A stretch of 64,000 bases of DNA from Phoenix dactylifera (Eukaryota > Streptophyta > Magnoliopsida > Arecales > Arecaceae), in assembly GCF_009389715.1 (NCBI RefSeq), contig NC_052397.1:14580129-14644128 (forward strand). Reading direction: 5' to 3'. Made by a program: the position numbers and the translations under genes. The notes under the pieces are model-generated. The model was not told the DNA's origin. It did no database searches and saw only the letters and a list, made by a program, of their open reading frames with translations. Positions 14,301-27,319 of the stretch are shown piece after piece. How positions within the stretch are numbered: position 1 is the first letter of the stretch; each line of letters starts with the position of its first letter.

Positions 14301-17300
14301 TATATAAAGAACAAAAATACTTGTCATGCCAGATCCTAGTATCTCTTTAGTAAACACCACTAAAATTTTGGGTGAAACTAAAAGATGCAAGGCACATACC
14401 CCTTCATTATTAATAGTCCGTCTATTTGCATACAATTGAAGAGCTTCATCTGCAGACATGCCACTATAAACAAGATAAGCACATACCATCAAGCCTGTTC
14501 GGCCTTTGCCAGCCTAAAAAACAAATCCAAAAGATTCATTAAGAAGAAGCAGAATCATGATATAGAAATGAGCAAGACTAAAATACCAAATACTCCTCCC
14601 CCATCGAAAATATGGAAGTGTTTAGATCTTACCATACAGTGAACAACTGCAATGTTGTGTGGATCGTGAGAAAGCCATGAATGTATGCTTTCACAAAAAT
14701 GTTTGATCATTGACAAAGGTGGAACATGGTTGTCATCAAAAGGGAAAACCTCCACACGTCCATGAAAATGTGATGGATTGTAGCTTTCTTCTGCGCACAA
14801 GTTGTAAACCTACAAATATCCGTAGTAAAACAAGGTAACAAAACAATTAAACAATAAATATGCACTAAGTATCAACAAGAGCGAACAAAGTAGAGCACAC
14901 AATGGCACTAAAGGCTTGTTGGGCATCGCTTTCATTTCATGTTTTCTTTTTGTAATAATAAAATTACAGAAACCGAGAAGAAAAACATGACCGGTGCTAT
15001 TATTTTTATTTTTTATTTTTAAAAAATTATTTTCCTTATTTCTAAAAAATGAAAGTAAGAAATTCTTACTTTCAATATTTTCAAAAGCAAGAAACTCATT
15101 TTTTTTACCACCACCAAAACTGCCTCCGCAACCATCACCAATGCCTCCACCAACATCGTTGTTCCGCAGCCATCTTGTCGATGTTACCATCGTTGCAACG
15201 TTCGTGACATAGCCAATGCCTCCACCACCACCACCACAGCCGTGATCACAACCAATGACATCACCGCCTACACCACACAATTGCCAGCATCGCCTTCGCC
15301 TTCACATTATTGGTGCCCTGCAGCCACCGCCACCACTACTGCCATCACCATTATCGTTGCCTCCACCACACCAATGCTGCTATCACCATTGCCGTTGTCT
15401 CCATCACACCAATGTTGCCATCAATACTGCCTCCACCATTCCAACACAAGCTCCGCCATCGACACAACACCACCTCTACTGCCTCTCGTCTACTACCACT
15501 GCCTCTTCCACCATCACCACATTTGTTTTTAAAAATAATTGACTACACAAATGTTTATATTTCTAAAAATTAAAAAAATATATAAATAGACAAAAAATGA
15601 AAGTGATGCCAAATGACATCTAAGAAATATTTTTGACACTTTTCATAACTGAAATAAAAGGTGAATACATATATGTGTATGTATGTATGTATACATACAC
15701 AAGGATTCAAGTCCCGACAGAACATCCCATGGAACATCGGGATGGGGTACCATCCCTATGTGTCAGGACAAGATCGTCCCAATCAAGGTTTTAAATTGGG
15801 ATGAGGTTGTCCCATTTTTTCTATGGAATGGGATGCGCTACCGTCCTATCCCGTCTCAACACTTGGGACGGGGGATGTCTCAAGACATGCCGATCGAGAT
15901 GCTAGGACGATAGCGGGGCGCTCCTATCCCGACACATGGGATTGTACCCCATCTCGGTGTCCTATAAGATGTCCTGTCGGAACTTGAATTCTTGGTCCAA
16001 CATCCCGATCGACACGTTTTGAAACATCCATGTCCCAAGTGTCGGGACAGGGCGGGATGGCGGCGTGTCCCAATCCACAGAAAAAACGAGATAGCCCCGT
16101 TCCATGGAATTTAAAACCATGCACATACATATATATTCATATATATATATATACGAAAAAAAGGGGATAGCCCCGTTCCATGAAATTTAAAACCATGCAT
16201 ATACATATATATTCATATACATATATATATATATATATATATTGACTACAATGGATGCTGTTTTAAGTTAAAGTGACAAAGGTATAAAAGCTACAATGGT
16301 GATTCTTACAAGAAAGGTTTTAAATCCCATGAGATGGGGGCATCCCAATTTTTCCACATAATAGGATGTCTAGCATCCTGATACTTGCTTGGGACACTCT
16401 TTTTTATTTTTTTATTTTTTATTAGCATATATATTAAGTTTACTATTTATTTATTTCTAAACATATTTGAACTTCAAAAGATGGCATATTTCTTAACATA
16501 CTATCTTGCTCATATATATACTTAAAGCCGACACTATAATTTCTTGTAGCCTTTAGATTATTGAAGATCCTTTCTTGATTATCACGCGATGATCTCTTAT
16601 AATTGAACTGCATGAGTCCTTGACAAGGCAAACATGATGCGGATTGATGAAAATTAAAAATTTCACTGCACAGAGCTTCATCACACAATCAACCCCCTTC
16701 ACCTTTCAGTACTTTAGCATTGTAACTTACAATTTCATGAGCAAGATTGTCACATTATGTAAAAAAAAAAGCATAAGCAAAATTTATTTGGTGTATTTTC
16801 ATAAGCTATTGCTCAGGCAGTTAACATGGCGACCTACCTACAGAAGAGGACGAGGAAGAAACATAATCTAAATTTTCATATTTATGAAAAATAAAGGTTG
16901 AACTTAGTTGAATTATATTTTTTTAATTTTTAATATTATTTTAAAAATATAAAATATATTATATTTTATCTTTTTTTTATTTTATCTAATATTATTTTTA
17001 AAATATAAAATATTATATAATTATTATATTTTTATTTTTAAATTTTTATATAGTATTTTTTAGGAAAAAGTTTGACACTGAATGTCAAGTTCGAACTCTT
17101 GCACCCTCATGCATGTTGAACTTAACCTCATTCCTCTAGCCACACACCAGAACCATTTGTTATGGTTGAATATAATAACTAAACTATACTTAAGAAACTC
17201 AAAGCTAGGTAAGAAAAGAAAAGAAAAAAACTCGATCAGCCCTTCTTGAACCTTCTACCTTCTTTTCTCCACCCTCTTTTTGTCATCACTTCTCCTCCTC

Positions 17301-18700
17301 CATCTAGTTTGCTCGTCTCTCTCTTGCTCTCCTCCCCCATCCCTCCTAATTGACCCCTTCCCGCCCCATGGAACCAAAGTCGTGACTCAGGAGAGCCCGA
17401 CAAGATGGGCGATGACGGCCTTAAACCACTAGTCCTCAGCTTTGGATATATGGAAGGCCGACATCACCACTGGCATTGTTCTCGGCAAGATGAAAGCAGG
17501 ATGGCTGTATCGATGCGTGTCTCGGCCGAGAGGAAGGCGAGACATGCATGACAGCCCACAAATGTGGGTTTCGGATCTCACACCCATCCCAGGTCTCGTA
17601 ATCTCAAATGAACAGAGCGGGATGACCAAGATGCCCCCCATGCTGCCGCGACTTCACCCCTTGCTTGCAAGAGCATTTTTCTACATGACATGATCGTGAT
17701 CCCGAACTTGAAAATACGTTGCATACCAAATTATCAAGTATTTAACTGGTATAAAACTATTTAAAGAGTATATCTTTTGTCTCATTGGATCATCCATTGC
17801 AATCTTATATCCAAATTCAAACCATCAGCATGCTGTTACTATGGATAGCTAAGAACACCGGGTTCAAAAGAGACAAGAATCCAAGAAAAACCACAGTGAA
17901 GATGATGCAAATTTGAAGAGAACACTGCAAGAGGGAGCTCCAAGGGAGGGTAGTATAATGAATTAGCAATAATGGTCACAAATCCACTTAACGTACCATT
18001 ATAAATGCATATTAAATAATTTGGGTTTCCATGGTCCACACTAGCAAAGCACATCCCAATATGAACAGTAATTCTATTCATAGAATATTAATATATAAGT
18101 ATTGTAATTTCGTATAATAATCATGTTGCATAAGATCTTAGAAGGTGAAACAATCGTTTAAAGTCATATCACTCCCTTTTCACTATCCAATCCCAAAACT
18201 AGCTCAGTTGTCAGAATATGACTGACACACGAAAATGAAAAGTATGACATATAACCAATTTCCCCAGCAAATTGGCAATTAATTATAATCATAAGAAAAA
18301 AAGCAAGAAACTATACTTGACTAATGAGTGCTGTTTATCCTTTCAGGTACAACAAAATGGCATGCTATATCAATCAAGATAAATACAGAACAAAAGTAAC
18401 AAGACAAATTACCTTGTAGCCACCTGGATGTCTCAAATCTAAAACAGTTTTGACCTGCCAGAGAGGATTCCGGTACATGGCACGCATGCGCTCTGCAGGG
18501 TATGACATGGCCAACAAGCGGTCTGTGATATAGGACATATCCAGATCAAATCCAGCAACAAGCATTCGCCTCCTTTTCCTTGAGACAAGGTATCTAATGT
18601 AGAAAAAATTGGCAACATAGCTGAGTAGTTTATGAGGGTCATCAGGGCCTGCCACAGGCTTGACCTTTGCAGGCCCCTGCTTTGAGAATTTCGACCCCGT
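8334..18700 (-). CDS. PTEN1: PTEN-type dual phosphatase (PTEN1-like), seven coding exons
   Basis: PTEN removes the 3-phosphate of phosphoinositides and can act on phosphoproteins. Coding exons, 5' to 3': 18413-18700, 14633-14809, 14400-14513, 11080-11262, 10049-10285, 9863-9964 and 8334-8456. All introns are GT-AG in phase 0, and the sum is 407 residues. The P-loop HCMAGKGRTG spans residues 153-162 (Cys154) across the exon 2/3 junction; the general-acid loop is FPFDDNH with Asp122. The C2 part starts near IPSQRRYV and ends in [11 protein letters not shown] close to the C terminus, as in Arabidopsis PTEN1. An odd point: the codon expected to be the start is ACG (18698-18700) before GSKFSK, with an in-frame TAG three codons upstream. 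The frame therefore begins with ACG, depends on an upstream exon, or has lost its start. Introns are 0.8 to 3.6 kb except short intron 2 (119 bp), and carry repeats. Family call very strong, N terminus unresolved. Confidence 0.95.
8561..8950. repeat. GTG/CAC-rich degenerate triplet tract in PTEN intron 6
   Basis: Long run of GGTGGT, GGCAGT and similar triplets on the plus strand, between PTEN exons 6 and 7. Open frames across it are composed of His, Thr and Pro, the usual result of triplet low complexity, so it is not a gene. A CCACCA-rich tract lies at about 15100-15530 in intron 1 of the same gene. Confidence 0.6.
11490..11650. repeat. GGTAC-rich dispersed repeat, copy 2
   Basis: Words such as CCAGTACTGG, TTGGTACC and GACCGGTATAG recur in PTEN intron 3. 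Same composition family as the copy at about 4860-5030. Confidence 0.45.
12030..12215. repeat. GGTAC-rich dispersed repeat, copy 3
   Basis: CCAGTACCACCCAG, ATTGGTAAGGTAC and TTACCGGTACGGGG mark a second GGTAC-rich stretch in PTEN intron 3. Confidence 0.45.
15100..15530. repeat. CCACCA-rich degenerate triplet tract in PTEN intron 1
   Basis: Plus-strand CCACCACC, GCCTCCACC and ATCACC words run for over 400 bp. Open frames exist in several phases, as expected for triplet repeats. It has the opposite strand sense to the tract at 8561-8950. Confidence 0.6.
15787..16122. mobile_element. Fold-back (MITE-like) element with GGTTTTAAATT ends
   Basis: The left end GGTTTTAAATTGGGATGAGG and the reverse complement of the right end, which starts GGTTTTAAATTCCATGGAA, are inverted copies that continue for about 55 bp, sharing TTTTTTCT and GGGA blocks. 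The interior is rich in GGGAC and GTCCC words. Related partial copies lie at about 16314-16400 and 20865-21005. Confidence 0.55.
16081..16232. repeat. 76-bp tandem duplication overlapping the fold-back end
   Basis: The block GGATAGCCCCGTTCCATG with TTTAAAACCATGC and an (AT)n tail occurs twice, 76 bp apart, at the right end of the fold-back element. Confidence 0.75.
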
Positions 18701-18752
18701 TGTGACCTACTTTGGGATGCACACAAAGAAATTTTCTGGGTCTCTAGCTAAC
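18701..18752 (-). other. Probable second leader exon segment of PTEN
   Basis: An acceptor-like TTGCAG ends at 18753 on the minus strand, giving a 52-nt leader joined to the coding exon. A second possible acceptor, AAAGTAG ending at 18707, would remove the in-frame stop. The sequence cannot decide between them. Confidence 0.5.
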
Positions 18753-19189
18753 CTGCAAGTCCAACATCCAAAAAAGGTATTGCAAAATGTTGAAATTTTT
18801 AATTATGGTTGTTAGAATCTTCCAACAAAAAATCATTTGCGTTTTTCATATATCTTAGAGCTCTAAAGCTGTTAAAAATTGAAAATGCAAGAACATTCAG
18901 AACTTATAAAACCAAGATGGAAGTCACAAGAAAGGATATTGAATAGATTATGTCATTAATAGGAATACATAGCGGATACGGATTCATAAAACCTACCCCA
19001 CATAGTTGGTTCAAACCAATATTGGTAACGTTTATCATGACAAGCACAAAGTTGATATTCTCGATAGCAAAAATGATGCTTTGACTTCATTTATGGTTTT
19101 AGAAGTACGTGATTCAAGATTTAGAAGCATCCAAATCTGTCATAGTTTGGAATATATTTATCTTAAACAACATTTGCAGTCCTAACCTC

Positions 19190-19855
19190 GTATCATACCA
19201 GTACCCCACCAGTACACCTCGAAATTAGTGTTGCATGGGCACGGATAAAAGAATCGAATTCAGACAAGTATCTAAGTGTCTGGCTCGGTAAGAAGGAAAA
19301 TGAGAGATATGAGACATGTAGGATAATATATAAATTTAACTACATTATATATTTACACGTTTAAACATTATTTGTTTAAACATTAAAAAGAAAATGTTAA
19401 AAAGCTATCATTTGTTAAGACCTTTCAATATATATGTTTCTTATTCAAACTTTTCAATTAATATAAGAATATTAGCAAAATAATATTTTGCAAAGTTGTT
19501 TCAATACCTACATCCTTAGCAAATCTCAAAAAGGAACAAGTACTCCCTCCTAATATCAAATTAGAGAATCAAACTCATTGTTGGAAGAGTTTGATCCTCT
19601 TCCAATCTTTAAAAGTTACTAAAAAACTTCATAAGTATCCAAGTATCCGATACATATCCAACTCGGATACATATCAAACATGGAATTTTTGGAACTAGAT
19701 GCAAGTGTCCAAGTAACATTGTTTGTATCGAATACTGGGATGGTACATACCTCAATAGCTACACTTGTTAAAGGAGGCATACCAATTATCGGTACCCAAT
19801 GAGTACAATATGGTATATCCCATACTAGGTGGTACAACTTGGTATAGTAGACCAT
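19190..19855. repeat. GGTAC-rich dispersed repeat fragments
   Basis: Two fragments, at about 19190-19230 (CATACCAGTACCCCACC) and 19700-19855 (TTATCGGTACCCAATG), lie in the PTEN leader intron. Between them is AT-rich sequence with no gene. Confidence 0.4.
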
Positions 19856-20864
19856 GATCTTAAAAAATGTTGATCATGTGTAACGATGTGGATTTTCAAT
19901 TTATATGGCCCACCATGCATTCAAGTATCCTAACTGAACTAATGTTGTCGGGTCTCTTGATATTTGACTTCCACGACTACTAATACTACATAGTGGTAGA
20001 TGATGATTGATGATGTAATCAAATTAAATGAGCACAATGTATTTGCAGCTAAAAGGATTTAGGCTTACATCTTGTAAATAGAAATATACATCATCACTCT
20101 ATTTATAAATATTATACATACAGCATGAAACTCTTTTTAAGTAACATCCAATGCACATCAAGAACCATATGAAGAAAAGCAGGAAAAACAATAACTACAT
20201 TAGCGAAACCTAGTATGTCAAGCATAGAAGCTTTTCTTCTCTTTGGATTTGTAGAAATAGACATGAGTACATCTTTCTACCTACCCAAAGATATCTGGGA
20301 TGTGCCTATAGATGCAGCTTCCTTCAGGGGGTTGCTTGGATCAATGATGGTTGTTGTGTGTGTCTTGCGTGGATGGTACTCCATCCTTAGCCATTCATAC
20401 TTCTTAATCACAAGGCATAGGAAGTCTAGGGGCAAAGAAGAGAAAATGGAAGAATAGAATGAGGGTCAAAGAGGGAGGCAAAATGTATGCCCCCATAGGG
20501 AGGATGCTGCATAATGGTGCTACATCTTTTCAACTATTGACAAGGGTTGAGGCATGGGGAGGATGCAGCCTCTTAATACTCCTGCTCAAGCCACCAGCAT
20601 TGGGTAATCATATAATCATGGGATGGATGTACACGGCCATAAGGGGGGATGGGGAGAGAGATGATGACTAAAAGAGCGAGAAGGGATAAGTTTGAGACAG
20701 TTGAGAAGGGTTGGGGGTAGGAAGTTGCATCCCTTCTATTTTGCATTAATCCAACTAGAAAAGAAATACTCCATTAAAAATAATAGTGATGATGGAAAAG
20801 AATGTTACTTGACCGCATTTCTTCGCATCAAAGCTTCAACTACCAGTGAGACAGCATTGTGTCC

Positions 20865-21005
20865 TACCCTCCTGGGTGTCGGGGCAGGACAAGTCAAGAA
20901 GTAGACCAGACGGGATGGGATATCCACCTTGCTGAGTGTTGGGACTTGGTGCATCTCATTCCATGGAAAAAACAGGATAACCCCCTCTCACAATATTTAA
21001 AACCT
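20865..21005. mobile_element. Partial copy of the TTTAAAACC fold-back family
   Basis: Ends in ATATTTAAAACCTTGC and contains TTCCATGGAAAAAACAGG, closely like the right arm of the element at 15787-16122. The left arm was not found. Confidence 0.45.
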
Positions 21006-21338
21006 TGCTTTATATAGATCTTGATGCACATTCTAGTTTTCGAGATAAGAAGTCTTTGAAGACAAATACCGTTGAATTAAACCCTTTATTAAAAGCATTC
21101 ATGTAAAACTTTTATGTTTGACTTTATGTATTCAAAATATGGCACTTTACAGTAATATAGAATGACCAGGAGTTCCAATTTGGCTATCATATGGTCAGCC
21201 AATTCTTCATAGTTGAAGTTATTAAGTTAGTGGATGAAGTTGGGTACCCAACCCTTGGCTTATTATTTCTGTTGTGAACAACCAATTCAGATATTTTGCC
21301 TCTATGGCACATAATTTTAATGCATTCATCAACACTGT

Positions 21339-21460
21339 TGAGAATCCACCTGATAAATAGGGCAACCTTAGGTTCTGGTGATTCTCTTGTACTTGGTCTT
21401 GAGAATCCACCTGACAAATAGGGCAACCTTAGGTTCTGGTGATCCTGTTGTACTTGCTCT
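21339..21460. repeat. 61-bp tandem duplication
   Basis: The block GAGAATCCACCTGA followed by AAATAGGGCAACCTTAGG occurs twice with a 61-bp period and a few differences. Confidence 0.85.
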
Positions 21461-22827
21461 ACCTTGTTCCCCTATTTCTGAGGAAATTTTTACACATTGT
21501 AGATGTATTTTGGTTGATTTAGCAGAAAAAAAATGGTCCAAATATAGTTCATAGATGACAAAAAATGGTTAATCTAGGATATCATAGAGTATATTTATAG
21601 CATCCAACAATAAAGCCACGGTAATGAAGCTGAAAATGATTCCATGTTCATTTTATGATATAACCATCCGTTCCTCTAAATTTAATGAAGAAAAAGTTTG
21701 AACTCTGTCGCACAGAAGATCTAGAGAAAAGAAAAATATTTAGATACCCATATTTCTTAAAGCACTTCTTGGGGTTGGAGCAAGAGGTCAAGGCACATCC
21801 ATCTCTTCTAATTGTTAGTCGCCCGCTAGGGAGAAGCTATTGTTAAAGTAAGGGAATTCTTGTTAGGGCTGTTAAATGTGGATGCTTTTAGTGTTGTTTG
21901 CTATTTTATCTCTTTTCTTTCTTAAATTTCTTCTTCCTCGTTCTAACTGACTATGAGAAATTCCACTATACATTTATTAGATTTTAATAGCACCTAGTAG
22001 TGTCAGTAAATTGTGAATCCAGTCCCTCACTTCATTTTTTAAAAAACTTGGGTAGTGTCTTCTATTGACAATTTACCATTAAATTTGGTTTTAGATTTCT
22101 TCGAATAACAATTATTTCAGGGTAGACAACAAGATTGTTGCACACAAATTTTCAGATTAATTTTCATAATTCCTCTCTTCAAATACATGATGCTATGAAG
22201 GAGAAGATGAATATGATATAATAGCAAGGAAAATCCCAGAGATGACATTCAAAGTATAATTCTTAGACCATTCTATGTGTTCTTCCCTATCAAAATCTAA
22301 ACATATCTATAATCCATTCCCAACATCACCATCTAAATTATTATAAAACTGGATAAAGTAGCAAAAAAACCCAAAATTCGCAATTCAATATCCAGTTAAC
22401 CAAAAACACATAAAGACATATTTTTCTCCACTTAATCAATGTTGATTTCTTGGAAAAGGAAATAGCTTAAATGGCTAGTTTAATGCACCCAGAGACCCCA
22501 TTCTTTAAACTCGAAGAAATTTCGAGTTTTGGTCCTTCTGCAAGTAATTACAAGGGAAAAGCATGCTTTGTACTATTTAATATCCATATCTAATCAAATT
22601 GTTTGTCCAATTCCGATAGAGCCATTTGCTAAAGAACAACATCTACCAAAAACAAGCATCAAACTCAACTCTCAAATGATGAGTATATTAATTTTTTTAT
22701 AATACCGAAAAATTAAGGGGAATTTCAGGCGCACCTAGAGACCCGAATCACCAAGCTCAGAAAGTTCCCGTTGTGATCCTCCGCGAGAAACCCCAGGGCA
22801 AATGGAGTTCACATCCGGGGTACTTAC

Positions 22828-23130
22828 CTGCCCTAAGAGCCCAAACCGGCCGCCTAGGGCAGGAAAGGCGAAGAATCGCAACCCTAGATGTTTCGATTCC
22901 AGAAGAAGGAGAGGGATTCCCCCGGAGAAGGGAAGGGATAAGGATCGACGCCCCATCGCAGCTATTTTTGGGGGTAGGATGAGGCCGCATTCTCTCCGCC
23001 CTAAATCGAGAGAGAAGGAAGGCGAAATTCGAGGTCGATGGTCCAAACCCTAGATTCGCATTCGCCCAAACAGCGGAGGGGAAGCGGGGTGTTCCGCTAA
23101 CCCGCGGAGAAGAAAGATTTTGGTGCTTCT
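22828..23130 (-). promoter_or_regulatory. Probable first (leader) exon of PTEN and its promoter edge
   Basis: On the minus strand this GC-rich stretch carries CTAGGGTTT (a telo-box common in plant leaders) and ends with CAG followed by donor GTAAGTACC at 22827. It lies directly upstream of PTEN with no other minus-strand gene between. It contains several ATGs. The one at 22954-22956 is in frame with the PTEN exon if the 18707 acceptor is used, which would add a 45-residue N-terminal extension. The exon's right boundary is a guess. Confidence 0.6.
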
Positions 23131-23879
23131 CGGAGGAGACAGTTAATGGGTCTGAAGACCCAACCCGAAACCGTTCTCGTCCCCAAGCGGATACAGGTAC
23201 GTGGATCGTGCATTTCTACCCGATCCAATATTCAAATGGACAATACACTGGGTGGGGCCTACGACCTCTGTTGCACCCAAAAAGAAAAAAAAAATCAAAT
23301 GAATAGGACCAAATATTAACTTGAATGTCAACTAACATATGCAAAAGCAATTACTATTATCATTATTGTCATTGTTATTTTGGATCCAAGCTACTTTTTT
23401 TTTTTTTTTTTTTGGATAGAAGGTACAATATACACTCTTAAAAAACTATCCCAATGAGACCACAAATAACAAAATCTATAGTTGGATTGTAATAACAAAG
23501 CCAAGTCCAGATGCACAACAAATTTTGAGGCATGGGATGTATGTATTAGGGATGGCAATAGGTTGGATAGGTTATTATCTATATCCATCTTATACTTGTC
23601 TCAAGGTAAGGTAGGTTGGATAGAGCCTTCAAGCAAGGCAAGGCGGGTAGAGTTAGATGAATAGGCTGGACGAATAGTTTGACTAAAGCTCTGTGCCCCT
23701 TCTTAATTAAGAATTCTCGAGTATCCATAACTATCTTAGCAGTCCATCGCCATGCCAAACATCATACTTCTCAACCTTCCGATATCATGCCACACCCCTG
23801 CCGCACTTTGCCTAACTATGTCTGAGACCCCCGCTCGGCTGCATTAGTGCCCAGATTCCTCCTTATCTCTTAGGAACCC

Positions 23880-24381
23880 CCACATCCGGCTATTTAAAGG
23901 TGAACTTCAATGGTAGTGGTCATAGAGTTGGCGGCAGAGTCGGTGTGGATTTTGTGATCAGGGGTCACGACTCATAGATGATTGTGCAGGCGGGCGAAGT
24001 ACTATGGGCTTTTATCTATAGGAGCGGAGCTCAGGGCAGCATGGGAGGATATCTCTCACGCAAGACAGAGGCTAGGGGTTGAACGCATCATCCTTGAGGG
24101 AGACTCGATCACAGTGATTGACTAGATACGGAAGGAGGGATGGAGGGGGGATAGGAGTCCTCTGCTTTGCGACATTCGTCTAATGCCGAGAGACTGCAAC
24201 GCCTTTCAGAAAGTGCACGTATATCGGAAAGCAAACAAGACTACATATTGGGTTACTTTCTATGCTACGCAATACTCTGAAGAGGTACGTTGGCTACATC
24301 AAAGGGTCTCTCTTGCATTTGTGTCAGATTGTAGCTCTTGATTTTATTTACTGTTACTATATTAAAGTGGATGAGCCGTCG

Positions 24382-24427
<46 letters not shown>
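23880..24427 (+). mobile_element. 5'-truncated LINE: RNase H tail and poly(A)
   Basis: Conceptual translation shows hallmarks of the RNase H domain at the end of plant LINEs: KVNFNGSG, GAELRAAWEDI, IILEGDS and a diverged NKTTYW block. Stops interrupt it, so it is dead. It ends in a poly(A) of nearly 40 bases followed by A-rich and GAA-rich sequence. Confidence 0.75.
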
Positions 24428-27319
24428 AAAGAAAAAAGAAAAAAGAAGAAGAAGAAGAAGAAGCAGGCATCCACTTAAACTCTACCCGAGAGATCTCAAA
24501 GAATCAAGAAGAAGTTTTGGTCCATAGCTGCATGCCAAACTCTCTCCCGTACTGTGCCACGGCCACGCTGGCATGCCTGCGATGAGTCTGCGGGTTAGCC
24601 GGTGACAGCGTGTCGACTGGCCGTCGGATGGTGGGGCGGAACAGCAATGGCCGTTTGGGCATTAACACTTGGCCGAGCATTGAACTCGGGTCACGTTCGA
24701 TGTGATTATTAAAAGAGATGTGCATGGGTTTACGTACAAAAGTTATCATTGGCTGTTGCATCATTTTTCATAGCACATTCAGCTAAATAAAACATTCAAG
24801 GTGTTGTTTGCATATATATCATACAGTCTTCTTACACACAGTTAAGAGCTCTGTGCATAAAATTAATAGCACCTACTATTTTTTTCTCTATTGCATGGGC
24901 TTGATGTTAGGTAAAAAATGACAAAAAAAGAATATGTAATATGTTTGCCTAACCTGCATGGCATGCACGTCAAGGTAAAGACTGCTTCACATGTCATTGG
25001 CCAGCCACCATGCCATGCTCATCCTCATCTTTTTGAAGCAGAGACCATGCCAAGTGAAGGGTGTTTGTGGGTTGCTCTATGTACATTTGCATGCCAATAG
25101 CATGACACCTTAGAATTGAGTAAATCACATCTAGAATTACTGAGTCTAACTAATGATGTGGAATTATATTTGACAACCATATCTTTTGGAACATTGGATG
25201 GTAACAACTACATTGCATAAATAAGTCTATCACCTTCAAGCGCGCTACTAAATTTCATCGTAGATCCAATAGCTTCATATGACTTTTTGGGCATTGAGTG
25301 AGTAAACAAGAAAGTCTATTGATTCGTGGGCTTGCATTGGAGCTTATATTTATATATATTGTTCATGAAAAAGTAAGGGGGCAAATTATGAATGCGCAAT
25401 GTTATTATGGCTTGGCCTACCTATGCTATTCTTGACTCTCTTAGAGATGGTTCTGGCTAGCTTTTTGGTGAGGTGCATTGGGACAAATTTGATCTTAGGT
25501 AGCGACACCAATGAAGGCATTCCTCCATCGTTCGTGGCATTTGTCAGCATTATGATCCTTAGAAGACCAGGATGAAACATACAAGCAAATTTATTATGAT
25601 TTTTAGGTCTATATTTGGACTTGCTAATTTATTATGATTTTTAGGCTGGGATTGAACCATTCGACCATACGATCTAAGGGTGACCTAACTTGGTTCCTTT
25701 CAAAATTATTGCTAAGACATTTTTAGCCATTTCAGATTGCTAAGGGTAACTTCTCTTGTTAGTAGACTACCACTTGTTTGCAAGAAATGAAGTACACTTT
25801 GAGAGTTTAGATGAGGAAAAATGCTACTTAGGCATGACAATCTTCCCATTTTGCATGTTGGATATGTGTATCTCACAAAGTGATGTTGGGGAGACCTCTT
25901 CAGATGCTGGCTGTAACTCCTGAAGGTATTGTGGGACAAATGAGATATTCGATGCAATGCATGGATAGGTGGTGATGACACTGCTTCAATCTTATGTTCC
26001 AGGCAAAACCTTTTGCTCATTATCAGCCTTTAGGTTCGAAACTAGCTTATGATTGAGAAGTAATGTGCGAGGAGTGTTTGCATTTAGGTTATTGAACAAT
26101 TATGTTTACCTTTGGCAGACCATAAGTTGTTATGTCTATATAAGCTAGCATAAAATTAAATTGAAATCAAGCTTATCATTTAAGAACAAAAGCGCATGAA
26201 GTAAAATTGTAAAGTTATATACTCCTACTCCATCATTGTGGAGCTAATATAATTACAAGTGAGATTACTCTCCAGATGAATGAAAATACTTGCCATTCAA
26301 CCAAAACAGTGAAGAAATATGATGAAGGATACTAGGGAGGAACATTTTGCTTTTGAAAATATGTATTTCTAGACTGATATAATTGCTGCTAAATGAACAT
26401 GAAAGGGCCCCTTCTATGTCACAGAAAACGCAAAGTAGTAACAAAAATATTTGAAGCATGAATCTCATGGGTTATGAAATCTTTTGAATTGATCTTTTCG
26501 AAGATCCTAGTCCATACATTTAGGAGTGGCATTGGATTAGTTACATACAGACTATAGACCATATAAAAGGAAGAGATTGCCCAAACCTGAATCAACCATC
26601 AATGGTTTCACTCCACACATGATCACAAATACATAGAGCGAACCATCCTTGAAAAAAATGACTTGCTTAGTGAATTATTGGACCTCTTAAGATAAATATT
26701 GAACTAGTTTCTTGCCCGTAAGTAAAAAGTTACTTTGCTCTCTCCTGGAGGAAAAAGCTTGCTCCTCACATTGGGAGAAATTATATCCTGCACAGCATGC
26801 ACCATATAGCCGTATACGCCATCAATCACAACTGCTTATTTCTATAGATCTTATCCATTATGCACTCATCTTTAATGCATTGCTACAAAAATGAATGGCT
26901 GTGTTTGACAGCATGCCGTGTCGGATGAACTGAATTAGACCATACATAAGAAAAGGTCAAATAAGAGATGAGAAGGTAACTGAACAACTACTCTCATGCT
27001 GGTTGTTTAGATAAATAACAAAAGGTATCTGTTTCTCGATCTATTAAGTATAAGGTGATCTAAAATGGAAAAAATTATACCTGAGAGCAAGACAGGCAGC
27101 TATGAACATAGTGAACATTTCATTAATTAAGTGAAAATAAATAACAGTAGCACAGCCCTACTAGCTATCCAAATTTTTTGCCCCCAAAAAGATTGTGAAA
27201 TTGGTATTCTGCCTTAAAAAAATAAAAGAATTGTGAAACCGGTGACTAATTAATGGAGGTAGCCTTAGTGTATTACAAATGTTATATTTTAGGGAACGAA
27301 TGGTAAGTATAAACTAGGG

